Source: SYOC01 sp035575235
GTDB taxonomy: Bacteria > Desulfobacterota > Binatia > Bin18
Reading direction: 5' to 3'
NCBI GenBank assembly: GCA_035575235.1
Contig: DATLYA010000299.1
Span: 1 to 10,099 of the forward strand
Length of the DNA stretch: 10,099 nucleotides
Of the stretch, positions 4,518 through 10,099 are shown piece by piece. Each line of letters begins with the position of its first letter. Position 1 is the stretch's first letter. The notes under the pieces were generated by a model that had not been told where the DNA came from, made no database searches, and saw only the letters and a program-made list of their open reading frames with translations. A program made the translations under genes and the position numbers.

Positions 4518-7052
4518 TCACCCTTCTTCCCTCAGCACCTCCAGCGGCGGACGAGTCATGGCGCTGCGGTTTCCGAGAACGCCAGTGAGAATGGTGATTC
4601 CCGCAACAATAAGTAGGGCGAGGAGCACAGGCGTTACTGTTGGCGCATAGATGGTTTCGAACCACCAGCGAGACAACGCCCAACTGGCGAGGATGGCGAG
4701 GAGCGCGCCGCTAATCGCCGCAATCCCGCCTAACAACGCGTACTCGGCGATGAGAATCTGTTGGATCTGTGACTGCGATGCGCCAAGCGTGCATAGTAAC
4801 ACGCTCTCGCGCATGCGCTGAGAGCGACTCGTTAACACGGCATTCACGAGGACAAACAGCCCGGCGGTGATGCTAAACAATGTCATGAACCGGAGAGCGA
4901 ACGTGATCTTCCCCAGCAACATAGCCAAGGTGTGGAGCACGGAGGTTAAGTCGATAGCCGAGACGTTGGGAAACTGCTGCACCACGGCGCGCTGCACGGC
5001 GGCCGAGACCTCAGGCGAGGGCGTTCTCGTCACAAGTAGATAGGTTTGTGGCGCGCTTTCTAGCACTCCAATGGGAAACACGACAAAGAAGTTCGGTTTG
5101 ATTTGCTGCCAGTCGACTTTGCGGATGCTGCCGATCGTGGTCGCCATCGGCACGCCTTGTACGTCGAATACGAGTTCATCGCCAACCTTCACTTGCAGCG
5201 CCTCGGCTACTCCCTCCTCAAGAGAAATCGTGACGGTTTCAGTTGTAGGACCATGCTGACCTTGCCACTGCCCCGCGATAAGCGTTTCCGTGTCAATCAG
5301 ATGATCGCGATAAGTGGCGCGATATTCATGCTGCAACGCCCAGTCGGAGATCTCGCGCTTTGGGTCATTACGCAGCGCCTCAACGCTTTTCCCCTTGACA
5401 GCGGCTAAGCGCATGGTGACCAACGGCGCTTCCTGCGACGTCGGCAGAGAGAACGAGCGGACCAGTTGTCCGATGGCCTCACGCTGGTCAGTCTGTATGT
5501 CAAAAAGAATCAGGTTGGCTTGATTTCCTTCCTGCGTACGTGACACTTGTTGAATCAGCGCCTGCTGCACGAACTGTAAGGTCATCAGGAGAAACGCGCC
5601 GAGTCCAAGGGCGAGCATCAGCATATGGGTCTGGTTATGCGGGCGGTGCAAATTCGCGAACCCCTGACGCCAGACGTACGGCCATGACGGGGAGACATAA
5701 GCGCGCGTGAACCGCATGAGCGCTTGTGCTACGGCTGTGAGTAAAATGAGAACGCCGCTGATTGCCAGGCAGAACCCCACGCCATACGTCCAGCGTTCCG
5801 TATGGGCGAGCGCGAAACTCACGACGCCAAACAGGGTAAGCGCTATGACAAGCCAACGCAGCGGATCGCGCGGAGCTACGGCTGATTGCTCGGCTCCAGA
5901 ACGAAGCGCTTGTAACGGCGAGACGTAGCGAATCGCGAGCAACGGCAACAGCGCAAAAAGCAATACGATACCAAGACCAGCCACTACGCTTTCAGCGACC
6001 GCGCTCCAGGATACCGCCGTCTCAATCCGCACGGGGAGAAAGTCACGGAGCAGGACGGGCAGGGCTTGCTGCAAACTCACGCCGATGAGCGCACCGAACA
6101 ATGCGCCGCTCAGACCGAGTGCGACAGCCTGCGTGATATACACCGCGAACGTGTGCGTTGTGCGCGCGCCCAGACAACGCAAAATTGCGGTAGTAGACTG
6201 CTTCTCCGTGATATACACATGAATCGCGCTGGCGACGCCAATGCCGCCAAGCAGCAGCGCGATAAAGCCTGTCAGGTTCAGAAAGCGCGAGAGGTTTTCC
6301 ATTATCTTGCCGATGCTGGCGGCGCGTTTTTTGACGGTGTCGCCTTCGAGGCGATAGCGATGCAAGTGAGGACGGAGCGTGTCGAGGAGGCGGTCAGGAT
6401 CAACCTCATCTGGCAGCTTAAAATACACGCGGTACGTCACCATGCTGCCCGCTTGGATGAGGCCAGTGTGGGAGAGGTACGCCAGAGGAATGTATACCCG
6501 CGGACCGATGAGCGACGCCGCGCCTGCTTCACCGGGAATTTTTTTCAACCGGCCAACAATCGTGAACGAGAACGCGCCAAGCTTTATTGTGTCACCTACC
6601 TGTGCGTCAAATTGATAAAGCAGGCTTTCATCCACCAACGCATACGGTCCGGTGCGAAACGAATCGCCGGCTGTGACCGGTTCGGTTTCCAGGACGCCGT
6701 AGTAGGGAAAAGCTCCATCGAGTGCGCGAACCTGGACGAGGCGAGTTCCGCCTGCCTTAGGAAAATACGCCATCGAATTGGCTCGCACTTCACGCGCCTG
6801 TGCGCCGCCAATCGCGGCAATCTGCGCTTCCGTCTCGGCGCCAAACGGTTGCCTGCTGCTCAGTACGAGATCCGCGCCGAGCAAAATCTTGGCTTGATTC
6901 CGCACCGCCTCACGCACATTGGCGCCGAACGAGGTAATGGCGACTAGCGCTGCAAGTCCGCACGTGATTGCTAACGCCGCGAGCAGCAACCGTTTACGGC
7001 TGCCGCGGCTGTCTCTCCAGGCCATGCGCCAGACCCAGGCTGCCATGCGCAT
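4518..7052 (-). CDS. ybbP: ABC transporter permease, YbbP-like (FtsX/MacB type)
   Basis: An 844-residue inner-membrane permease that pairs with YbbA. It has the expected layout. TM1 lies at about residues 22-44 after a basic cytoplasmic start (WRDSRGSRKR). A large MacB-type periplasmic domain follows to ~250. The first FtsX domain has helices at about 262-282, 305-333 and 355-375, and contains the cytoplasmic ILRCLGA coupling motif. Extra helices lie at ~400-447 and ~478-498, then a second periplasmic domain. The C-terminal FtsX domain has helices near 720-740, 772-792 and 806-828, with LLCTLGAS as its coupling motif. Length is close to E. coli YbbP (about 800). The ATG at 7052 is preferred over the GTG three bases earlier because AAGGA sits 7 nt upstream and overlaps the ybbA stop, 10 nt away, indicating an operon with coupled translation. 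The substrate is unproven; the neighbourhood suggests lipid-like molecules. Confidence 0.92.
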   Translation of the reverse strand: MRMAAWVWRMAWRDSRGSRKRLLLAALAITCGLAALVAITSFGANVREAVRNQAKILLGADLVLSSRQPFGAETEAQIAAIGGAQAREVRANSMAYFPKAGGTRLVQVRALDGAFPYYGVLETEPVTAGDSFRTGPYALVDESLLYQFDAQVGDTIKLGAFSFTIVGRLKKIPGEAGAASLIGPRVYIPLAYLSHTGLIQAGSMVTYRVYFKLPDEVDPDRLLDTLRPHLHRYRLEGDTVKKRAASIGKIMENLSRFLNLTGFIALLLGGIGVASAIHVYITEKQSTTAILRCLGARTTHTFAVYITQAVALGLSGALFGALIGVSLQQALPVLLRDFLPVRIETAVSWSAVAESVVAGLGIVLLFALLPLLAIRYVSPLQALRSGAEQSAVAPRDPLRWLVIALTLFGVVSFALAHTERWTYGVGFCLAISGVLILLTAVAQALMRFTRAYVSPSWPYVWRQGFANLHRPHNQTHMLMLALGLGAFLLMTLQFVQQALIQQVSRTQEGNQANLILFDIQTDQREAIGQLVRSFSLPTSQEAPLVTMRLAAVKGKSVEALRNDPKREISDWALQHEYRATYRDHLIDTETLIAGQWQGQHGPTTETVTISLEEGVAEALQVKVGDELVFDVQGVPMATTIGSIRKVDWQQIKPNFFVVFPIGVLESAPQTYLLVTRTPSPEVSAAVQRAVVQQFPNVSAIDLTSVLHTLAMLLGKITFALRFMTLFSITAGLFVLVNAVLTSRSQRMRESVLLCTLGASQSQIQQILIAEYALLGGIAAISGALLAILASWALSRWWFETIYAPTVTPVLLALLIVAGITILTGVLGNRSAMTRPPLEVLREEG

Positions 7053-7062
7053 CACTTCGTCC

Positions 7063-7890
7063 TTAGCTGTCTAGCTCCCGCTTTTCCTTGCTTGAACCGG
7101 AGAACCGGTGAGCGGGAGAATTGAGGGACGAGGAATGGGAAATGGCATTCCGAAAATCTCCGTTTCCCCGATTTATCGATTCGCCGATTTGGTCTGAACA
7201 GCGCAACGGCCAATCATCAACAATGCAGCCGCCGCGCAGGCGAATAATCCGCTGCGTGCGTTGCGCGAGTTCCGCGTCATGCGTGACCAGGACCAGCGTT
7301 GTTCCTACCTCTTGGTTCAGCGTGAAGAGCAACTGTATGATTTGTGCGCTGGTGTCGTCATCAAGATTGCCCGTGGGTTCATCAGCAAAGAGAATTCGCG
7401 GCTGATGAATGAATGCGCGCGCGATAGCAATACGCTGTTGTTCGCCGCCGGAGAGCTGGGCAGGATAATGCTGCAGCCGATCTCCCAAGCCCACGCGCTC
7501 AAGTAATGCTGCGGCGAGCGAGTGCGCCTGTCGGTCTCCGCGCAGTTCGAGCGGAACCATAACGTTCTCGAGCGCGGTCAGCGTGGGGAGCAACTGAAAG
7601 GATTGAAAGACAAACCCCACTGAGCGATTACGCATGGCGGCAAGGCCATCCTCACTGAGGCCGTTAAGCAACTGTCCGTCCACATACACCTCACCCGACG
7701 TGGGACGGTCCAGCCCGGCGCAGAGTCCTAGCAGCGTCGTTTTACCGCTTCCTGAGGGGCCGATAATAGCGCAGGTTGTGCCCGCTACGATGGAGAGCGA
7801 CACCTCATGTAAAACCGTCAGCGTACGGGATCCGTTCGCGTACACTTTTGTGACATTGCGCAGGGAAAGAATCTCAGGGATAACAGTCAT
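7063..7890 (-). CDS. ybbA: ABC transporter ATP-binding protein, YbbA-like, with repeat-derived C-terminal extension
   Basis: The ATPase subunit that powers the YbbP permease. In 275-residue numbering, Walker A is GPSGSGKT (44-51), the Q-loop glutamine is 96 in VGFVFQSFQLLPTLTALENV, the signature LSGGEQQR is 146-153, Walker B is ILFADEPT (166-173) and the H-loop histidine is 204 in VTHD. These closely follow E. coli YbbA/LolD-type ATPases, which end near residue 228. Here the conserved fold ends around RLRGGCIVDD, and about 45 extra residues follow (Q-I-G-E-S-I-N ... K-R-E-L-D-S). Much of that DNA is built of 8-nt periodic arrays. I prefer the ATG at 7890 (MTVIPEILSLRNV) because it fits the family N-terminus. 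The same frame has upstream ATGs at 7902 and 7911, the latter overlapping the tesA start. None has a good ribosome binding site. Operon with ybbP, divergent from tesA. Confidence 0.9.
   Translation of the reverse strand: MTVIPEILSLRNVTKVYANGSRTLTVLHEVSLSIVAGTTCAIIGPSGSGKTTLLGLCAGLDRPTSGEVYVDGQLLNGLSEDGLAAMRNRSVGFVFQSFQLLPTLTALENVMVPLELRGDRQAHSLAAALLERVGLGDRLQHYPAQLSGGEQQRIAIARAFIHQPRILFADEPTGNLDDDTSAQIIQLLFTLNQEVGTTLVLVTHDAELAQRTQRIIRLRGGCIVDDWPLRCSDQIGESINRGNGDFRNAISHSSSLNSPAHRFSGSSKEKRELDS
7094..7192 (-). repeat. Two degenerate octamer arrays inside the 3' end of ybbA
   Basis: On the plus strand CGATT begins at 7169, 7177 and 7185, exactly 8 nt apart, with a fainter unit CGTTT at 7161. Nearer the stop, GAACCGGA (7094), GAACCGGT (7102), GAGCGGGA (7110) and GAATTGAG (7118) form a second run with 8-nt phase. 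Together they account for most of the coding DNA of the unusual C-terminal extension of YbbA. The units differ from the ATTGAGTN array at the ends of tesA and the cyclase gene, but the period is the same. Confidence 0.65.
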
Positions 7891-7905
7891 TACAGGAAAC
7901 ATAGC

Positions 7906-8565
7906 ATGCATCTGCTGGCATTCTTAGTCCTGCTGCTTGTGGCCGCGCCAATCCAGGCTGCTGAATCGACGCCGTCGCAAGGCGCCTCGCGGGGTGAGCG
8001 TGAAAAAACGATTGTTTTTTTCGGTGACAGTTTGACGGCTGGGTATGGGATTGATCCCTCTCAAGCTTTTCCCGCGCTGATTCAAGAGAAGATTCACCAA
8101 CGCGGGTGGAAGTTCCGCGTCGTGAATGCCGGGCTCAGCGGTGAAACGACCGCCGGAGGATTGCGGCGCGTGGAGTGGATGCTGCAGCGCCCGATCGATG
8201 TGTTTGTTCTGGAACTTGGCGCCAATGATGGTTTACGCGGTTTGTCGGTTGACCAAGCCAGGCAGAACCTGCAAGACATTATCGACCGCGTACGAGCGAA
8301 GTATCCGCAGGTCAAAATTGTTCTCGTGGGCATGCAGATCCCCGCTAATCTTGGACCAGACTATACCGCACGGTTTCGCGCCATCTTTCCTGAGCTGGCG
8401 CACGCCAACAATGTCACGCTCATTCCCTTCTTATTAGAAGGCGTTGGGGGAGTTCCGCAATTAAACCTGCCGGACGGTATTCATCCTACTCCTGCTGGCC
8501 ACAAGATTGTGGCGGAAAACGTATGGAAGGTGTTGGAGCCCGTGCTGGAGCAATTGAGTGATTGA
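7906..8565 (+). CDS. tesA: TesA-like periplasmic GDSL esterase/thioesterase/lysophospholipase
   Basis: An SGNH-fold hydrolase that cleaves acyl thioesters and other lipid esters in the periplasm. Residues 1-18/19 (HLLAFLVLLLVAAPIQA) form a signal peptide. Block I is GDSL with nucleophile Ser42. Block II is NAGLSGETT with oxyanion Gly79. Block III is GAND with Asn107. Block V is DGIHP, giving Asp190 and His193 of the triad. The length of 219 residues is normal once the signal peptide and a short linker (20-33) are allowed for. The ATG at 7906 has AGGA 8 nt upstream. It is divergent from ybbA with essentially no spacer, the arrangement known from E. coli, where YbbAP has been reported to act with TesA. 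The last residues (Q-L-S-D) and the TGA stop come from an octamer repeat array. I see no clear promoter; it must overlap the start of ybbA. Confidence 0.93.
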   Translation: MHLLAFLVLLLVAAPIQAAESTPSQGASRGEREKTIVFFGDSLTAGYGIDPSQAFPALIQEKIHQRGWKFRVVNAGLSGETTAGGLRRVEWMLQRPIDVFVLELGANDGLRGLSVDQARQNLQDIIDRVRAKYPQVKIVLVGMQIPANLGPDYTARFRAIFPELAHANNVTLIPFLLEGVGGVPQLNLPDGIHPTPAGHKIVAENVWKVLEPVLEQLSD

Positions 8566-8608
8566 GTCATTGAGTCGGCGGGTCATTGAGTGATTGTGTC
8601 ATTGATTC
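8553..8608 (+). repeat. Octamer tandem array (ATTGAGTN) over the 3' end of tesA
   Basis: Seven consecutive 8-nt units start at 8553, 8561, 8569, 8577, 8585, 8593 and 8601. Six begin with ATTG and one (8577) reads GGCGGGTC. The consensus is ATTGAGT[CG]. The first unit lies in the coding sequence and gives T-T-G A-G-T (Leu-Ser), and the second supplies the TGA stop. The rest fills more than half of the 100-bp gap before the next gene. The 8-nt phase is kept perfectly across the divergent unit. Confidence 0.85.
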
Positions 8609-8665
8609 ATTACTTATTGTCGGGTGAGATAGGGCGCACAGATTGAACGAAGGGGAGAGAGGAGC

Positions 8666-9100
8666 ATGGCGATAGTGAGAGGGTTACTGATAGGCATGGT
8701 GTTGTTTGTAGTAGGAATCGGAAGGGTGCTCGCGCAGACATACACGGCAGAACATCATATCGACATGCGGATCACGGGTATGTTGCTGATGCCCGACACG
8801 CCAAGATCTGATGATGTCGTTCTGGTCGATATTTCTGTGCAGAACAAACCGTTATTATTACGCATCGGGAAGGTTGAAGACCTGACGCCACGGGAAAAGG
8901 CGCAAGCTGCGAAAGGTGACGTGTTGCTGCGGCAAGTCCGCTTCACCGGGCCAGACAAAATTATGGAGAATTTGTTAGAGCCTGACACGATTGGCAAGCC
9001 GTTGCGCATCGAGGGATGGCTGAATGCGCACGACCGGCTCTTTCAAGTTACAGCGGTGAGTGAGGCGCCAGACGCGATGCCCGCCGCGCAGGGGCATTAG
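8666..9100 (+). CDS. Small exported protein of unknown function (144 aa)
   Basis: The protein begins with a signal peptide: short basic start MAIVR, hydrophobic core GLLIGMVLFVVGIG, and likely cleavage after VLA before QTYTAEHH (about residue 23). The mature part is ~120 residues with alternating strand-like segments (HIDMRITGMLLMP, VVLVDISV, LLLRIGKVEDL, VLLRQVRF, LRIEGWL, LFQVTAV). This suggests a small beta-rich, possibly OB-like, periplasmic domain; no catalytic motif, cysteines or lipobox are visible. The ATG is supported by AGGGGAG 8 nt upstream. It lies 100 bp after tesA, with the intervening DNA mostly octamer repeat, and 33 bp before the PNPOx-like gene, so it may be cotranscribed with the latter. 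I do not recognise the family. Confidence 0.75.
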   Translation: MAIVRGLLIGMVLFVVGIGRVLAQTYTAEHHIDMRITGMLLMPDTPRSDDVVLVDISVQNKPLLLRIGKVEDLTPREKAQAAKGDVLLRQVRFTGPDKIMENLLEPDTIGKPLRIEGWLNAHDRLFQVTAVSEAPDAMPAAQGH

Positions 9101-9133
9101 AAAAATATTGCCAGTGTTGACAGGAGGGGAGTG

Positions 9134-9565
9134 ATGTCATTGCCGAAAGAGGAAATTGAACGCTTTCTTGCCGAGCGGCGCAACGCCGTGCTTGGCGCCA
9201 TCCGCAAGGACGGCGCGCCGCAGTTGAATCCCATGTGGTTCCACTGGACAGGCGACGTCTTTTACATCTCCACGACCAGAACGCGTTTCAAGTACAACCA
9301 TCTCAAACGTGACCCGCGCGTGACGCTTTGTATTGACGATGTCACCGGATTTCGCACCGTCATCGTCGAAGGACGAGCCGAGATCATTGAAGACGACATT
9401 TGGGGACCAACCCGCGCGATTGTGGAAAAGTATGTTGACAAAGATCACGTTGAAGCGCGCATGGCGCGCCTGCGCACCGAACCGCGCGTGTTATTGAAGA
9501 TTCATCCCGACAAATGGATTTCGTGGGATTTGTCGCTGCGGGCAGGGCCGGCGCGAGTGGAGTGA
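9134..9565 (+). CDS. PNPOx-fold flavin/F420-type protein (pyridoxamine 5'-phosphate oxidase family)
   Basis: A 143-residue split-barrel protein of the pyridoxamine 5'-phosphate oxidase-like superfamily. These bind FMN, F420 or haem and act as small oxidoreductases. Typical features in order are a helix EEIERFLAERR, then the strand pair AVLGAIRKDGAPQLNPMWFHW, GDVFYISTTRTRFKYNHLKRDPRVTLCIDD (the T-x-x-x-x-K-x-x-x-L-x-x-[DN]-P-x-V phosphate/cofactor region) and VIVEGRAEII. Cofactor and substrate cannot be fixed from sequence alone, although the R-T-R-F-K-Y-N-H-L pattern is reminiscent of the F420-type subgroup. The ATG at 9134 is chosen over the in-frame GTG at 9131 because AGGAGG at 9122-9127 is 6 nt from the ATG but only 3 nt from the GTG. 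It is likely cotranscribed with the secreted protein 33 bp upstream. Confidence 0.87.
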   Translation: MSLPKEEIERFLAERRNAVLGAIRKDGAPQLNPMWFHWTGDVFYISTTRTRFKYNHLKRDPRVTLCIDDVTGFRTVIVEGRAEIIEDDIWGPTRAIVEKYVDKDHVEARMARLRTEPRVLLKIHPDKWISWDLSLRAGPARVE

Positions 9566-9581
9566 GGGTGGTAAGCAGGTG

Positions 9582-9637
9582 AATCCCCCCTGCATTCCCC
9601 CCTTTTAAAAAGGGGGGAGTGCAAAGCGCGGGGGATT
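9582..9637. terminator. Nested inverted repeat / bidirectional terminator between convergent genes
   Basis: An inner near-perfect hairpin at 9597-9617 pairs CCCCCCTTTT with AAAAGGGGGG around a single A. The pairing continues outward through GCATT (9592-9596) with AGTGC (9618-9622), with one mismatch. After a 5-nt bulge it continues through AATCCCCC (from 9582) with GGGGGATT (9630-9637). It lies between the stops of the PNPOx-like gene and the amidohydrolase, where it can end transcription from both sides. It lacks a long T-run after the stem, so part of its presence may be as an interspersed palindromic repeat: the AATCCCCC...GGGGGATT outline is a familiar one. Confidence 0.7.
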
Positions 9638-9645
9638 GTTAGAGG

Positions 9646-10099
9646 CTAACTAATGCCATACAACTGCGCCGCATTGTTCGCCGTGATTTTCACAGTGTCC
9701 GTCTCCGGAATATTCTTGAACGCTTCGCTGATGAACTCCCGCGAGCGCGGCCACGGCGAATCCGTATGCGGATAGTCCGAAGACCACATCATCCGGTCCG
9801 GACTGTACGCCTGACGAGTAAAGTCCACCGTGGACGTTTCAAACTGGAACGTCGCCCACACGTTCCGCTTCATATACTCGCTCGGCAGCATCGGCAGCGT
9901 GAGCCCTTCGATGTGGCGGAGCCGATCATAGGCATGGTCGATGCGGTACATGAAATGCGGAATCCACGACACATCGTTTTCCGCTGAGACGATCTTGAGA
10001 CGTGGGAAACGCTCAAACACACCGCCAGTGATCATGTCGGCGATGGTCAATTGAATTTCCTGCGGCAGACGCATGTAGCCAAAGAGAACTTTGCGGCGG
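9646..10099 (-). CDS. Amidohydrolase family 2 (TIM-barrel metal-dependent hydrolase), C-terminal part
   Basis: The frame is open to the right edge, so the N-terminal half, with the usual H-x-H metal motif, is missing. The visible 150 residues run from RRKVLFGYMRLPQEIQL to the TAG stop. Diagnostic parts are GGVFERFPRLKIVSAENDVSWIPHF, equivalent to the G-[VL]-[FL]-E-R-x-P-x-L-x-[FV]-x-x-x-[EH] strand of the family, and MMWSSDYPHTDSPWP, where the Asp of S-S-D-Y-P-H is the conserved metal/catalytic aspartate of these enzymes. A typical terminal helix, DTVKITANNAAQLYGIS, closes the protein. Relatives are zinc-dependent hydrolases or decarboxylases of aromatic or ring compounds (ACMSD/uracil-5-carboxylate decarboxylase-like). 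The substrate cannot be assigned. It is convergent with the PNPOx-like gene across the hairpin at 9582-9637. Confidence 0.88.
   Translation of the reverse strand, partial: RRKVLFGYMRLPQEIQLTIADMITGGVFERFPRLKIVSAENDVSWIPHFMYRIDHAYDRLRHIEGLTLPMLPSEYMKRNVWATFQFETSTVDFTRQAYSPDRMMWSSDYPHTDSPWPRSREFISEAFKNIPETDTVKITANNAAQLYGIS

Noticed and set aside
6066..6947. Long open frame on the plus strand (293 codons)
   Set aside because: It is antisense to ybbP, whose protein shows clear FtsX/MacB features; the plus-strand translation is rich in Arg/Cys/His with no domain pattern and no ribosome binding site.
8553..8608. Possible CRISPR array
   Set aside because: The units are 8 nt with no spacers, degenerate and contiguous; no cas genes are nearby.

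Overview
The window is a bacterial chromosomal segment of moderately high GC with dense coding on both strands and no sign of phage, plasmid or a complete insertion sequence. The best phylogenetic hint is the block tesA / ybbA-ybbP, divergently arranged as in Escherichia coli and other Gram-negatives. It sits beside genes common in uncultured soil, sediment and sponge lineages: a giant cyclase-ATPase-TPR protein, a PNPOx-fold flavin/F420-type protein and a family-2 amidohydrolase. A Gram-negative (diderm) organism is well supported by a periplasmic TesA with a signal peptide and a YbbP-type permease. Placement near Desulfobacterota/Binatota/Tectomicrobia-like lineages is only a guess from gene content and repeat style.

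Layout, left to right. Positions 1-359 hold the C-terminal end of an MFS permease. A repeat-tinged gap (360-631) follows, then two tiny minus-strand genes (792-950, antitoxin-like and apparently cut short; 632-781, a one-helix membrane protein) that were too small for routine calling. Positions 1020-4391 (minus) encode a 1123-residue class III nucleotidyl cyclase / AAA ATPase / TPR protein. Positions 4518-7052 and 7063-7890 (minus) are ybbP and ybbA, an ABC exporter of the MacB/FtsX type. Its ATPase start lies only 15 bp from the start of tesA (7906-8565, plus). Downstream on the plus strand are a small secreted protein (8666-9100) and a PNPOx-like protein (9134-9565). These converge, across a strong nested hairpin (9582-9637), on a minus-strand amidohydrolase that runs off the right edge.

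How the genes work together: YbbA (ATPase) and YbbP (permease) should form one membrane complex, and TesA is the periplasmic esterase that goes with it in conserved neighbourhoods. Together they probably handle lipidic or hydrophobic ester substrates at the inner membrane/periplasm interface. The other genes show no clear pathway link.

The most unusual aspect is the repeat biology. Short repeats are built into coding sequence at several places. Octamer arrays supply the stop codon and last residues of two unrelated genes (cyclase and tesA) in the same frame. Degenerate octamer arrays make up most of a ~45-residue C-terminal extension of YbbA. The cyclase carries two copies of a 28-bp palindrome read in the same phase, a third palindrome-like insert and a heptamer-periodic linker. 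All of them fall at domain boundaries, in apparently tolerant linkers or at a C-terminus.
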